Assembly (NCBI RefSeq): GCF_014489555.1
Contig: NZ_CP060784.1
Location: 2,666,001 to 2,730,000, forward strand
DNA from: Hymenobacter qilianensis
Lineage (GTDB): Bacteria; Bacteroidota; Bacteroidia; Cytophagales; Hymenobacteraceae
Direction: 5' to 3'
Length of the DNA: 64,000 bases
In this document: positions 47,044-57,788 of the stretch, piece by piece
Numbering within the stretch: the first letter of the stretch is position 1
How the letters are laid out: every line of letters begins with the position of its first letter
Position numbers and translations under genes: made by a program
The notes under the pieces: generated by a model
The model's input: the letters and a program-made list of their open reading frames with translations, nothing else
Told to the model about the DNA's origin: nothing
Databases searched by the model: none

Positions 47044-48240
47044 ATGCCCATGCACACGATCCTACGACTATGGAAGCTGCTGCTCGCCTTTACGCTGGTG
47101 CTACCGATGGCTCCGGCCGCTCAGGCTCAGAAAGCTACTATTGAGCGGCTTGATGGTAGTCGTATATCCGTGCCGGAAATAGAGCGATTGGTGCTCGCAC
47201 TCATGGATTCGGCTCAGGTGCCGGGCTTGGCATTGGCTGTTCTGGAAGATAATAAGGTGCAATACGTGAAAACGTTCGGCTATCGCAACGTGCAGAAGCG
47301 TTTGCCTTTGGAACCGCAGACGGCCATGTATGCCGCGTCTTTCAGTAAAGCTGTGTTTGCCTACCTGGTAATGCAACTGGTGCAGGAAGGTGCCCTGGAT
47401 CTGGATAAGCCACTGTATCAATATCTTGGCAAGCTCCTGCCCGAAATAAAAGGTTATCAGGACCTCGCTACTGATGAGCGCTGGAAGCAAATTACCGCGC
47501 GTATGGCCCTCACCCACACCACCGGCTTCCCCAACTGGCGCTGGTTTGAACCCGATGAGAAGCTGCGGTTTAAGTTTGCGCCCGGCACCAAATACTGGTA
47601 CTCCGGCGAAGGCATCCAACTACTGCAAGTGGTGGTGGAGAAAATTACTCGAAAGGGCCTGCTTCAGCTAAGCGAGGAGCGAGTGTTTAAGCCTCTTAAG
47701 ATGACGCGCACCAGCTATATCTGGCAGCCGGCTTTCGAGCTGAGCCACGCCATTGGCTATATGGAGGATGGCAAGGCGGTGCCCAAGGAAAAGCGCGATG
47801 AAGCACAAGCGGCCGGCTCCATGGAAACAACCATCACCGACTACGCAACCTTTATGGCCGCCGTGATGCAAGGCAAAGACCTCACTCCCAAGGCGAAGCA
47901 GGAGATGGTGCGGGCGCAGGTAGCTATTCCGTTCAAGGCGCAGTTTGGCCCGCTAGCCACCGTAGCCACCGACGAGAACAAGGCGATTAAGCTGGCTTAT
48001 GGGCTGGGCTGGGGCGTGTTTGAGTCGCCGTATGGTCCTGCTTATTTCAAGGAAGGCCACGACGACGGATGGGAAAACCACAGCGTAGCGTTTAGTGACC
48101 AGAAGAAGGGCCTGGTTATCATGAGCAACAGCTCCAACGCGGATAAGCTGTTCAAGGAGCTGCTGGAAAAGATACTCGGCGATACCGCCACGCCCTGGCG
48201 CTGGGAGAATTATGTGCCCTACAATTACTCAGGTAAGTAA
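47044..48240 (+). CDS. Serine hydrolase, beta-lactamase family
   Basis: A second, intact exported serine hydrolase of 398 residues. The signal peptide ends at PAAQAQ. The SxxK motif is in MYAASFSKAVFAYLVMQLVQ, the Tyr motif in GTKYWYSGEGIQLLQVVVEK, and the third motif likely in FKEGHDDGWENHSVAFSDQK. It has a terminator directly after it. Its neighbour on the other strand has the same fold but little visible sequence similarity, so they are not recent duplicates. Confidence 0.92.
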   Translation: MPMHTILRLWKLLLAFTLVLPMAPAAQAQKATIERLDGSRISVPEIERLVLALMDSAQVPGLALAVLEDNKVQYVKTFGYRNVQKRLPLEPQTAMYAASFSKAVFAYLVMQLVQEGALDLDKPLYQYLGKLLPEIKGYQDLATDERWKQITARMALTHTTGFPNWRWFEPDEKLRFKFAPGTKYWYSGEGIQLLQVVVEKITRKGLLQLSEERVFKPLKMTRTSYIWQPAFELSHAIGYMEDGKAVPKEKRDEAQAAGSMETTITDYATFMAAVMQGKDLTPKAKQEMVRAQVAIPFKAQFGPLATVATDENKAIKLAYGLGWGVFESPYGPAYFKEGHDDGWENHSVAFSDQKKGLVIMSNSSNADKLFKELLEKILGDTATPWRWENYVPYNYSGK

Positions 48241-48254
48241 AAGTTGCCTGCTCA

Positions 48255-48304
48255 TAAAAAAGCCCCCCAGTACACCTTTATACAGGTTTCTGGGGGCTTT
48301 TTTT
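48255..48304 (+). terminator. Serine hydrolase terminator built from inverted motif copies
   Basis: A6-GCCCCCC-AG, a longer loop with an inner TATA..TATA pairing, CT-GGGGGC-T7. Left arm six C, right arm five G. Confidence 0.85.
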
Positions 48305-48345
48305 ATCGATACATCCGAAGAGCAAGCCGGATTCTGCTGCTGGAG

Positions 48346-49301
48346 CTAGGCTGCTACGCTGGCATCTTGCAGCTGCTCCAGCGCCTCTGCATCAAGCTGT
48401 AGATCGGTGGCTTTCAGCAGCTCTTCTACTTGCGTTACGCTGGTGGCGCTGGCAATAGGCGCGGTGAGGCCGGGCTGGGCCATAATCCAGGCCAGGGCTA
48501 CTTGGGCGGGCGTCGCGTGCAGGCGGGCGCTGGCCGCATCAAGAGCTGCCAGAATAGATAGGCCTTTCTCGTTCAGATACTTCTGGCCAACGCCACCACC
48601 GCGGGCGCTTTTCTTGAGGTCAGTTTCCGAGCGGTATTTGCCCGTCAGGAACCCTGAGGCAAGGCCGTAATACGGAATGACGCCTACGTTGTGCTCTCGG
48701 CACAACGGCAGCAGCTCCTGCTCAAACTCGGTGCGGTCGTAGAGGTTGTAAAGAGGCTGCAACGACTCGTAGCGGGGGAAGCCGTGCTGCTTGCTGGCCT
48801 GCAACGATTCGCGCAGCCGTGCCGCCGAAAAGTTGGAGGCACCAATCACGCGCACCTTGCCTTCCTTCACCAGTTGAGCATAGGCTTCCAGCGTTTCCTC
48901 TACCGGCACGGTCAGGTCGTCTTTGTGCGACTGATATAGGTCGATGTAATCAGTTTGGAGGCGTTTGAGCGAGCCTTCCACGGCCCGCAGAATATAGTTC
49001 TTGGCCAAGCCTTTGTTCTCCGCATTCACTTCCCAGCCTACTTTGGTGGCAATAACCACGTCGTCGCGGCGGCCGCGCTGCTTCAGCCATTTACCAATAA
49101 TAGTTTCGGATTCGCCCCCCACATGGCCGGGCACCCACACGGAGTAGCCGTCGGCGGTGTCAATGGCATTGCCGCCCCCGCCACAAAGGCGTCGAGCACG
49201 GCGAAAGAAGTAGCCTCGTCAGCGGTCCAGCCGAATACGTTGCCGCCTAATACGAGAGGAGCTATAGAGAGCGAAGAGTTACCTAGTTGACGCTTGTTCA
49301 T
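48346..49301 (-). CDS. Aldo/keto reductase (apparent frameshift)
   Basis: An NADPH-dependent aldo/keto reductase of the large AKR superfamily, likely cytosolic. The frame breaks at a five-C tract (49175-49179). Six gives LDAFVAGGGNAIDTADGYSV, with catalytic Asp and Tyr. Catalytic Lys is in VVIATKVGWEV and His in IDLYQSHKDDLTV. The cofactor loop IPYYGLASGFLTGKYR and the end AWIMAQPGLTAPIASATSVT are typical. The product is 318 residues. Substrate unknown. It converges on the serine hydrolase gene. Confidence 0.92.
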
Positions 49302-49435
49302 GATAATAGATGGTGTTTTGCTTAAATAAGCCAGGTTAGAAATGCTTTCGGTTTACGTTGGAAAGCGAGTAGGGTAGGAAAAGCAAGAAACCAGAAGGCT
49401 AAAAGTCAGTGAGGCAGTTGTCCCAGCACCAAGTG

Positions 49436-52235
49436 TTAGTCGGGGCGCACCAGCACCAAGCGCTGATGCTGACCTAGCATTTCGGCCGTATACACGCCGC
49501 TGGGCAGGGAACGACCGTTTTGGTCTTCAGCATTCCAGGGCAGCTCGTGAGGACCCATTTCGGTGGATGACTGGAAAGTGCGCACTACCTGGCCTTGGGC
49601 ATCGCGGATGCGCAATGTGTGCTGGCCGGGCGTGTGCAGCGTATAGTGGAGGGTAGTGCGGCCGCCAAACACCCGGTCGCTGGGGGCCGTCAGCGTTAAC
49701 GTTTCGGGAGCGGCGGCAGTAGAAGCACTGTTCAGGCGAAGGCCCTGAATAGCAACGGTAAGCGGCTGATTTTGAAAGCGAACACGCACATGCAAAGCTT
49801 GTTCGGTAGTATCGTAGCGCCAGGTATCGGCGGGGCGGGCTGTCCGGCTACGAGCACAGCGGTAGGGGCGGCAGCTACGCGCGGAATCAGAAGCTCGATA
49901 ACGCGGCTGGGGGGCATTTTGGCGTAGCCCTGGCCACTGGCACTTACCTGAATCTCGGTTTGGTTGGCGGCCGTTGTGCCCGCAAAAGAAAGTAGCTGAA
50001 ATTGCCCCCCATCCATTGCCTGCGCTGATTTTCCGTCATCTTCATAAAGCGTAAAGCTGGATTCAGGAACGCCGTAATCAGCATAAAAGCGCACGCGCAG
50101 GGTATCGGTGTGGTAGCGGGCCGTGGTGTTGACGTAGGGTGCCAGCGGCAGAAAAGCACCGGCCTTCACCAGAAGTGGCACCCGCTCCAACGGGGCACTA
50201 CGCCCTGCTATTTTCCCCCCAGCCAGGGTTTCATGGGAGTGAAAATCAATCCAGTTGCCGACGGGCAGCAGCACGTTGCGGCGGCGCTGCCCTGGCTGCA
50301 CTACGGGCGCCACCAACAGGTTTGGCCCAAGCAAATACTGGTCGTTCACGTTGCCCAGCTGCTCATTATCCAGCCCCGGAGCTGCCTCGTAGTTCATCGG
50401 GCGGGCGAGCGGCGCGCCGGTCTGGGCATTCTGCCAGGCCAGAGTGTAGAGATAGGGAAGCAGCTCGTAGCGCTGGCGGGCGGCATTGCGCACGATGCTT
50501 TTGTAGGGCTCCGGGTAATAGTAAGGCTCGGGCGGAACGCCTTCGCCGTGGGGGCGCATGATCGGGCAAAGCGAGGCCATTTGCAGCCAGCGGGTGTACA
50601 GTTCCGGGTCGATGGGCCCCACGCAGAAGCCGCCGGCATCGGAATGCATGTAGCCCACGCCGCCCATGCTCACGCCTAGCATAATGGGAATCTGGGCCTG
50701 GAAGCCCGACCACGACCGGTTGATATCGCCCGACCAGGGAAACACGCTATTGCGCTGCATGCCCGCCCACCCGGAGCGCGCCAGGTTGAATAATCGCTCC
50801 TGTGGATATTCCTGGGCGTATTTCTCGGCAAGAATGCTGGCCCACGCCTGCCCATAAGCATTATGCACCTGGCGCGTGGGGCCGGTGACGTGGTGCATCT
50901 CCACGGGGTGATTTTCGGGCTCGCCTAAGTCACTCCACCAGCCGCCCACGCCTTCGGTTTTGCGCTTTTTGTAGTACGACCACAGCCACTGGCGGGCGCT
51001 GGGCTTAAACATATCGAGCAACGACGCCGGCCCGGCCCAGAAGGAAGCCACCGTGAACGGACGCCCCACCGAGTCGGTGCCAACCAGGCCCTGGGTGCGC
51101 ACAACGGAGTCGTTGCGGGAAGCGCGCATCACGTACGGCTCCGAAATCAGGATGGTCTTGACGCCCACCGAATCCAGATTGCGCATCATTGCGGCGGGCT
51201 TCGGGAATTTCGGGTAGTTCCAATCGAGGTTGCCCTGGTCTTTGGTAGTGCCAAACCAGTACAGGTCCAGCACCAACGCATCCAGCGGAAACCCTTCGCG
51301 GCGCATGCGTTGGGCCACGGCTTCGGTTTCGGCCTGGGAGCGGTAGCCAAAGCGACTCTGAATCAGGCCCAATGCCCAGCGCGGAGGCAGCGGCTGACGG
51401 CCGGTAAGCGCCGTGTAGCGGTCCAGAATAGTGGCGTATGAGTCGCCGGTTACGAGGAAGTAGCCCAGGTTGCGCAGGCCTTCGCCACCGTATTCCAGCA
51501 CGCTCTTATTGGTTGCGCCCAGATCGAGGTAGCCAGCCGTGTGGTTGTCAATGAACACCGCATAGCCCCGGCTCGACACCACAACTGGCAGCGTTAAATT
51601 GAGGTTTTCGGTACCGTTCTGATAGGCGTAGCGGGCTTGGTTGTACAGCTCCAGGCGGCGGCCCCGGCGGTCAAGCGGCAAGGCCCGGGCACCGGTGCCA
51701 TAAAGCTGCTCGCCGGGCCGCAGCCGGAAGCTCACGCCTGTTTCATTTGAGGATGAGGTAGTTGCGCCGCGCTGAAAAGCCCCCAGGCCTCCGTCGCCAC
51801 CGTATCGGGGCCTCGCAGCAGGTGCACCCGCAGCGGACTCTTGCTGACTGCCACCCGCAGGTTTTCGGCTAACCCGACCTCCAGACTTCGGCTGGTTTCA
51901 CGAACACCCGTTGCCAGACCAGCGCTTGGCTGCGTGACCACACTCACCGACGCATCGGGCTGCACGGGGCTGCCAGCAGGGAAGTACTCTATGCGCACCA
52001 CACCCGTCGCCCACGGGCGCACCCGCAGCGTCGCCCCATCGGTAGCCCTGATGCTGAGCTGGCCGGCCGTGTACTGATGCGAGCGGTACGCCGCAATAGG
52101 GCGCGCCGGGGCGGCAGGCTTCTGGAATGGGTCCTGGGTAGGTGGCCCTTCACCTTCGCGCTGCCCGAAGCCCGGCAGGCTCAGCGTGGTTGAAAGAAAG
52201 AGCAGGAGAAGGCAATGGCTTAACAGCAGGGGCAT
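49436..52235 (-). CDS. Exported GH31 alpha-glucosidase with T9SS-type C-terminal domain (two apparent frameshifts)
   Basis: A secreted glycoside hydrolase family 31 enzyme that removes alpha-linked glucose (or xylose) from oligosaccharides. A signal peptide (PLLLSHCLLLLFLSTTLSLP) precedes the N-terminal beta-domain (LRVRPWATGVVRIEYFPAGS) and the barrel (PLPPRWALGLIQSRFGYRSQ, nucleophile Asp in GVGGWWSDLGEPENHPV). The acid/base region is near FPWSGDINRSWSGFQAQI. The C-terminus (TLRIRDAQGQVVRTF, GRSLPSGVYTAEMLGQHQRL) is a FlgD/T9SS-type sorting domain. The frame breaks at 51780-51784 (five C, six expected: EAWGAFQRGATTSSSNETGV) and 49834-49837 (four G, five expected: GQPAPADTWRYDTTEQALHV). Corrected length is 933 residues. 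Confidence 0.9.
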
Positions 52236-52350
52236 AGCGTAGGGACTTTGCGGGGCAAGATACTGGATGTAGCCGCGGGCAAGCTCCTTCCCAAAGCAAC
52301 GGTGTGAAATAGCCTCCGGCGTATCGTCATGGGCTATTAGCCGAAGCAAG

Positions 52351-52393
52351 AAAAAGAGTCGGCTACTCTAGGAAGAAGCAACCGACTCTTTTT
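52351..52393. terminator. Bidirectional hairpin upstream of the GH31 gene
   Basis: A perfect 12-bp stem AAAAAGAGTCGG / CCGACTCTTTTT with A-run and T-run. No gene is transcribed into it from either side within the annotated set, so it may end an unannotated transcript. Confidence 0.65.
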
Positions 52394-52644
52394 ACGGGTT
52401 CGAAGGATTTTAACGTCAGCTGATTGTTAGTTCCAAGCTATGGTCATTGAGCCGCATAATGTGCCCTGTGGTGCTTGTTTTTGCAACAGAAGGCTTGAAG
52501 CTTTAAGAGTATAGTAGAGTGGCCCTTAAGACTGCCTGGAATTCATAATACAGCAACTGAGGAAGAATTATTGCGGCTCGTTTCGGTGCTTAACAAGCAA
52601 GCTTAATATTAGTTTTAAGTATCTGATAATGAGTATTTTGGACA

Positions 52645-52652
52645 TAATTTTG
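52645..52652 (+). promoter_or_regulatory. -7 promoter box of the small-protein pair
   Basis: TAATTTTG matches TAnnTTTG, 72 bp before the first ATG. Confidence 0.5.
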
Positions 52653-52724
52653 CACTATCTAAAACTCAACTGTACTAAACCTGTCTCGTAAGCCCATCTA
52701 TCCACCTACCAAACCCCAATCGTT

Positions 52725-53074
52725 ATGCAAGAAGAAAGCAAATTCACCGGTACTGCCCAACTCGACGCTACTATTCAAGCTCTGCAAGGCGGCAACCTTG
52801 CCGGATTAGCCCCCAGGCTAGCTCTAATATTCAAAACTGGATCAGCACGTTGCAGAACTCCAATAACGGCCAGCTCTCCGGTATTGCCTCCGAGTTGGAG
52901 CGTCTCAACGACGCGCTATCGGGCAGCTCGCCCGATACTTTGCAGGTACAGCAGTCATTAAAAACGTTGGGCGAACATACCATGCGGGCCGCCGAATCGG
53001 CCGATCCAGGCTCACAAGAAAAAGTGCGCCAGCTAGGTCAGGCACTGAGCTCGGCCGCCAGCCAGATTCATTAA
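52725..53074 (+). CDS. Small helical protein, paralogue A (apparent frameshift)
   Basis: A 116-residue helical protein without a signal peptide; I do not recognise its family. The frame breaks at a five-C tract (52810-52814). Six gives NLAGLAPQASSNIQNWISTL. The downstream part (GQLSGIASELERLNDALSGS, LKTLGEHTMRAAESADPGSQ, LGQALSSAASQIH) lines up along its length with the gene at 53174 (GVAHELENLKDLLDL, LTKLGEHTIKAAAGADG, LGQMLSSAAGQLK). The two are tandem duplicates 99 bp apart, probably co-transcribed from the promoter at 52645. Confidence 0.75.
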
Positions 53075-53082
53075 GCGCTCAT

Positions 53083-53097
53083 TTTGCCCCCCAGAAA
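53083..53097 (+). repeat. Motif copy between the two paralogous small genes
   Basis: TTTTGCCCCCCAGAAA lies 8 bp after the stop of paralogue A. It has no inverted partner, so the transcript probably runs on. Confidence 0.6.
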
Positions 53098-53173
53098 TCG
53101 GATTGTTGCTGTATGGCATGGTCCGATTTTCTTTATCCTTATTCTCTGCTCTTTTTCAAAGCCTTTCTCTGCT

Positions 53174-53515
53174 ATGTCAACATCCCCAAATAACCTCGCC
53201 CACCTCGATTCGACCCTCAATTCGCTTAATGGAGGCCTGCACGAAGCTCGTCACGGTGCTACTCGTAGCATCAACAGCTGGATCGATACCCTAAAGGTGA
53301 GCGCCGATACTAAATTAAACGGTGTAGCCCACGAGCTGGAAAATCTCAAAGACCTGCTCGATTTACCCATGCCGGATACTTCCCAGCTTAGCCAGTCGCT
53401 CACTAAACTGGGCGAGCATACCATCAAAGCCGCCGCTGGTGCCGACGGCGCCACCGCCGATAAGCTACAGCAGTTAGGCCAAATGCTCAGCAGTGCGGCC
53501 GGCCAGTTAAAGTAA
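53174..53515 (+). CDS. Small helical protein, paralogue B
   Basis: A 113-residue helical protein, the intact paralogue of the upstream gene. It starts with STSPNNLAHLDSTLNSLNGG and holds the shared GVAHELENLKDLL, SLTKLGEHTIKAAA and LQQLGQMLSSAAGQL blocks. No Cys, no signal peptide, no membrane segment. The paired heptad pattern suggests a helical bundle or dimer. Function unknown; a stress or structural role would be a guess. The ATG at 53174 was chosen; the 30 codons before it are hydrophobic by chance and not shared with the paralogue. Confidence 0.72.
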   Translation: MSTSPNNLAHLDSTLNSLNGGLHEARHGATRSINSWIDTLKVSADTKLNGVAHELENLKDLLDLPMPDTSQLSQSLTKLGEHTIKAAAGADGATADKLQQLGQMLSSAAGQLK

Positions 53516-53610
53516 TTCTCATTTAGAAGAACAAGAAGGGGGTTGATTAGATGCTGGTTTATAGCATGTAATCAACCTCCTGCTTTGGTTATAAATCAGC
53601 TTATGCTTGT

Positions 53611-53715
53611 AAGAACGTCATGCAGAGCGGAGCGAAGCATCTCGCGTGTTTGGTTGATTTACTATCACAACATCAGCACGCGAGATGCTTCGCTGCCGCT
53701 CTGCATGACGTTCTT
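53611..53715. repeat. REP/MITE-like inverted repeat, copy 2
   Basis: Arms 53611-53648 and 53677-53715 of about 38 bp around a 28-bp loop. The core GAAGCATCTCGCGTG is shared with the element at 13490-13598, while outer bases differ but stay paired. It lies in the gap between the convergent paralogue B and ggt genes. Confidence 0.87.
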
Positions 53716-53746
53716 TTAGTGTATGATCTACTAAGTATTAGTCGCC

Positions 53747-55498
53747 TTAATAACCCATCGCCTTATCGTCGCCCCTTGGATCGGCGCCGCCTTCCAGGTG
53801 GCCGTCGGGTAGCACACGGATGGCATCTACGCGGCCCCAGGCACTACGCGGATTGATTTTGTAACCACGCCGTTGCAACGTGTCGCGGGCGGCGGGGAGG
53901 AGGGCGTTTTCTTCCGCGTCAATCTGGTCGGGGAGCCATTGATGATGCAGGCGCGGTGCGGATACCGCTTGCTGCATAGTCATGCCATAATCGAGCACGT
54001 GGATGATGGTTTGAAGCACACTGGTGATAATAGTACTGCCGCCGGGCGTACCCACCACCATAAACAGTTTGCCGCCCTGCGTAACGATTGTCGGCGTCAT
54101 AGACGAAAGCATGCGCTTACCGGGCTCAATAGCGTTGGCAGTGCCGCCGACCAGGCCATAATAGTTGGGCGCGCCAGCTTTCACCGAGAAGTCGTCCATT
54201 TCATTATTCAGCAAAAAGCCCGCGCCAGCCACTACCACTTTGCTGCCGTAGCTACCGTTGAGCGTAGTAGTGCACGATACCGCGTTGCCCATAGCATCCA
54301 CGATGTTGTAGTGAGTGGTTTGGTCGCTTTCGTACACGGGCAGGCCCGCGCCAGCCTGCACCTCAGACGACGGCGTGGCCCGGCCGTTATTTTCCAGCGT
54401 ACTCATCCTATTCTTAACATAAGTCGGATCGGTGAGTTGGGCTACGGGCACTTTACCGAAGTCCGGGTCGCCGAGGTAGGTGGCGCGGTCGGCATACACC
54501 CGGCGCTCAGCCTCCGTTATATAATGCACGGCCAGCGGCGAGTGCCAGCCGGCGGCGCGCAAATCGTAGGGCTCCAGCATTTGCAGCATTTGCAACAAAG
54601 CCACGCCACCGCTGCTTGGTGGGGGCATTGCAATCAAATCGTAGCCCCGGTAGCTACCGCGCAACGGAGCGCGCCACTTGGGTTGGTACCTCAGCAAATC
54701 CTGCTCGGTAATAATGCCGCCGCCCCGCTGCATCTCAGCCACGATGAGCTTGGCCGTTTGACCCTGATAAAAGCCCGCCCAGCCCTTGTCACGAATGCGT
54801 TCTAGGGTGCGCGCCAGGTCGGGGTAGCGAATGGTGTCGCTGGCCTGCCAGGGGCGCGTATCGCCATCGGGCCGCACGTAGGCGGGCGTATGCTTGGGGT
54901 TATACTTAATGAAATCCGGCCGGGTGCGGTTGAGGCCAGCGGCTTCTTTGCTCGTGAGCACCACGCCGCGGCGAGCCAGCTCTACGGCGGGCTGCACCAG
55001 CTCGGTCCAGGGGAGCTTGCCCAGCTTTTGGTGCACGGTTATCATGCCGGCTACTGTGCCCGGAACCCCCGACGCCAGGTGGCCCGCCGTGCTCAGATCC
55101 GTAATGACATTGCCTTGCTTGTCCAGGTACATATCGCGGCTGGCGGCGCTGGGGGCCATTTCCCGAAAATCCAGGGCGCCTATGCTGCCCTCATTCCCCC
55201 GATACAGAAAGAAGCCGCCGCCGCCAAGGTTGCCGGCCGTTGGTAAAGCCACTGCCAGCGCAAACTGTACCGCTACGGCTGCGTCATAAGCATTGCCGCC
55301 CTTTTGCAATACTTCCAGACCAATGCGCGACGCCTCCGGGTGAGCCGATACTACCATGGCCTGCGCCGTAATCAGGCTCGGCTCGGAATCTGGCAACGGC
55401 GCTGCCAGCGTGTTGGCGGGAGTAACAGAAGCGGTTGGCGTGCTGGTGGTGCACGCCAGCAGCGCCAACAGGACGAAGGAGTAAAAGCGGGACTTCAT
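53747..55498 (-). CDS. ggt: Gamma-glutamyltransferase lipoprotein
   Basis: GGT cleaves glutathione and other gamma-glutamyl compounds or transfers the glutamyl group. It is made as a proenzyme that cuts itself at a Thr. A lipoprotein leader (RFYSFVLLALLACTTS, lipobox LLAC) is followed by the large subunit (AHPEASRIGLEVLQKGGNAY, TAGNLGGGGFFLYR) and the small subunit starting at the catalytic Thr in VYESDQTTHYNIVDAMGNAV. GGSTIITSVLQTIIHVLDYG is a family C-terminal signature. The product is 583 residues. It is divergent from glgB. Confidence 0.95.
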   Translation of the reverse strand: MKSRFYSFVLLALLACTTSTPTASVTPANTLAAPLPDSEPSLITAQAMVVSAHPEASRIGLEVLQKGGNAYDAAVAVQFALAVALPTAGNLGGGGFFLYRGNEGSIGALDFREMAPSAASRDMYLDKQGNVITDLSTAGHLASGVPGTVAGMITVHQKLGKLPWTELVQPAVELARRGVVLTSKEAAGLNRTRPDFIKYNPKHTPAYVRPDGDTRPWQASDTIRYPDLARTLERIRDKGWAGFYQGQTAKLIVAEMQRGGGIITEQDLLRYQPKWRAPLRGSYRGYDLIAMPPPSSGGVALLQMLQMLEPYDLRAAGWHSPLAVHYITEAERRVYADRATYLGDPDFGKVPVAQLTDPTYVKNRMSTLENNGRATPSSEVQAGAGLPVYESDQTTHYNIVDAMGNAVSCTTTLNGSYGSKVVVAGAGFLLNNEMDDFSVKAGAPNYYGLVGGTANAIEPGKRMLSSMTPTIVTQGGKLFMVVGTPGGSTIITSVLQTIIHVLDYGMTMQQAVSAPRLHHQWLPDQIDAEENALLPAARDTLQRRGYKINPRSAWGRVDAIRVLPDGHLEGGADPRGDDKAMGY

Positions 55499-55585
55499 GC
55501 AAGTAAGATAAGGCTTACAGCCGTTACCAAGCTTTGTGCCCCTTTTAATAATATAGCCTTGGTAAAATATATTTTTTAAAACGAC

Positions 55586-55602
55586 CCCAAATTTGCCCCC
55601 CA
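55586..55602 (+). repeat. Motif copy in the ggt-glgB divergent gap
   Basis: AAATTTGCCCCCCAGCA lies 88 bp before the ggt ATG and 150 bp before glgB, without a partner. Confidence 0.6.
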
Positions 55603-55719
55603 GCACGGCATGTTACGCTGAGAAGATAAAAATAAGGCAGCTTTGAGTAGCTTAAGAACCGAACTGCCTCACTAACACCGCCTCCGCAAGAAGAGCCGGT
55701 GATAATCCGACGGTAATGA

Positions 55720-55727
55720 TAGTTTTG
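55720..55727 (+). promoter_or_regulatory. -7 promoter box of glgB
   Basis: TAGTTTTG matches TAnnTTTG, 19 bp before the glgB ATG. Confidence 0.5.
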
Positions 55728-55746
55728 CCTAAACTCTAGTTGCGCT

Positions 55747-57788
55747 ATGAAAACTCCTGACCTCACTGTTGCCCCCACCGCTAGCCTGCCCATCGTGCAG
55801 CAGGACCCCTGGCTCGAACCTTACGAACCTGTGCTGCTGGCGCGGCAAGAGCGCCTGCGACAGCGTTTGCAGGAAATTGAGCAGTCGCATGGCTCGCTGA
55901 GCAAATTTGCCACCGCTCATCAGCAATTGGGCCTTAACTATGACTCCCGCCGCCGCGGCTACTGGTTTCGGGAGTGGGCGCCGGCGGCCGAAGGGCTGTT
56001 TCTGGTGGGCGATTTTAATGGCTGGGACCGCGCCGCCACTCCTCTGAAAAAAGGTGAAAATGGCGTGTGGGAGGTGTTTCTGTCCGATAAAGACTACAAG
56101 GAAAGGCTCACGCACCACAGCCGCTATAAAGTGCATGTAGTCACCCAGAAGGGGGCAAAAGACCGCCTGCCGGCCACGCTGCGCCGGGCCGTACAGGACC
56201 CCGAGACCAAAGATTATACAGGTCAGGTGTGGCGCCCTGAAGCGCCCTTTATCTGGACTGACCAGAAGTTTCGCATCAATAATTATGTGCGCGAGCCCTT
56301 CATTTATGAGTGCCACGTAGGCATGGCTACGGAAGAAGGGAAGGTAGGCAGCTACCTAGAGTTTGCCGAAAAAGTGCTGCCCCGCGTGCAGGCTTTAGGC
56401 TATAACTGCTTGCAGCTTATGGCCGTGATGGAGCACCCATATTACGGCTCCTTTGGCTACCATGTGGCTAATTTCTTCGCGGTCTCGTCACGGTTTGGCA
56501 CACCCGAAGAGCTGAAGCATCTGATAAACGAAGCTCATAACAGGGGCATCGCGGTGCTGCTGGATGTGGTGCATTCGCATGCGGTGAAAAATGAGGCTGA
56601 GGGACTAGCCGATTTTGATGGCTCTGGGGGCAATATTTCCACGCTGGGCCCCGTGGCAACCATCCCGGCTGGGACTCCAAGCTCTTCAACTACGGGCAGC
56701 CGGAGGTGCAGCAGTTTTTGCTGTCCAACCTGCGCTACTGGCTGGAAGAGTTTCACTTCGATGGCTTTCGCTTCGATGGGGTGACTTCCATGCTCTACCA
56801 TCATCACGGCGAGGGCGTGGCGTTCAGTACCTATGCGCAGTATTTTGGCCCCGAGGCCGATGAAGATGCTATTTTGTATCTGCAACTGGCCTCCACGCTG
56901 GTGCAGGAACTAAAGCGCGGCGCCTTGCTTATTGCCGAGGATATGAGCGGCTTGCCGGGCTTGTGCCGGCCCATCAGCGAGGGCGGCGTCGGCTTCAACT
57001 ACCGCCTGGGCATGGGCATTCCTGATTACTGGATTAAGTTGCTCAAGCACCGCCGCGACGAAGACTGGAATCTGGGCGAACTATGGTACACGCTCACCAA
57101 CCGCCGCGTGGGCGAGAAAACCGTGGCCTACGCCGAGTCGCACGACCAGGCGCTAGTAGGGGATAAAACCCTGGCGCACTGGCTTATGGATGCGGCCATC
57201 TACTCGCACATGAGCAAAAATGACCCCGACCCGGTTGTAGCCCGTGGCATGGCGCTGCACAAGATGATTCGCCTTATCACGCTGGCATTGGGTGGAGAAG
57301 CCTATCTCACCTTCATCGGCAACGAGTTTGGGCATCCTGAGTGGGTCGATTTTCCGCGGCAGGGCAACGACTGGAGCTACCACTACGCCCGTCGGCAGTG
57401 GTCGTTGGCCGATAACCCCGACCTTAAATATCAGTACTTACTGGCCTTCGATAAGGCAATGATAGGCATGGCCAGATCGCGCCGCCTGCTGGCCGCCGGT
57501 CATGCGCAACTGCTCAACAATGACCCCGAAAACCAGGTCCTTATTTTCGAGCGTGGGGGGCTGATATTCGTGTTCAATTTCCATGTTGAGCGCAGTGTGC
57601 CAGACTACCGATTCTTCGTGCCCAATCCTGGTCGCTACCGTGTCATCCTTTCTTCCGATTCGCCTCAGTTCGATGGCTTCAACCGCGTAGATGACGCCCT
57701 GATTTATGAGACTTTCAGGGAAGATGATGTTGACAAATTGAGCCTGTACGTAACGAGCCGCACGGCGTTGGTGCTGGCGCGGGTGTAA
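55747..57788 (+). CDS. glgB: 1,4-alpha-glucan branching enzyme, GH13_8 type (apparent frameshift)
   Basis: This enzyme makes alpha-1,6 branches in glycogen. It is of the eukaryote-like type, as seen from FHFDGFRFDGVTSMLYHHHG. The N-terminal carbohydrate-binding region (RGYWFREWAPAAEGLFLVGD) leads to the barrel. Catalytic Asp is in FRFDGV, Glu in LLIAEDMSGLPGL, and the third Asp in VAYAESHDQALVGDKT. The frame breaks at a five-G tract (56626-56630). Six gives DGSGGQYFHAGPRGNHPGWD, then SKLFNYGQPEVQQFLLSNLR, and a 680-residue protein. An intact five-G copy (TQKGAKDR) earlier in the gene shows that not every tract is affected. No glycogen synthase gene is adjacent. Confidence 0.94.

Larger units (their letters stand above)
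52236..52724. other. Non-coding region between GH31 and the small-protein pair
   Basis: A 489-bp gap without a credible ORF. It holds a bidirectional hairpin at 52351-52393 and, near its right end, a -7 box TAATTTTG. About 250 bp between these (52394-52644) have no assigned role, and the base composition drifts from G/C-rich to A/T-rich. It could hide a small RNA, but I see no recognised family. Confidence 0.5.

Noticed and set aside
53873..54805. 310-residue plus-strand frame opposite ggt
   Set aside because: Antisense shadow; ggt is intact with its catalytic Thr on the other strand.
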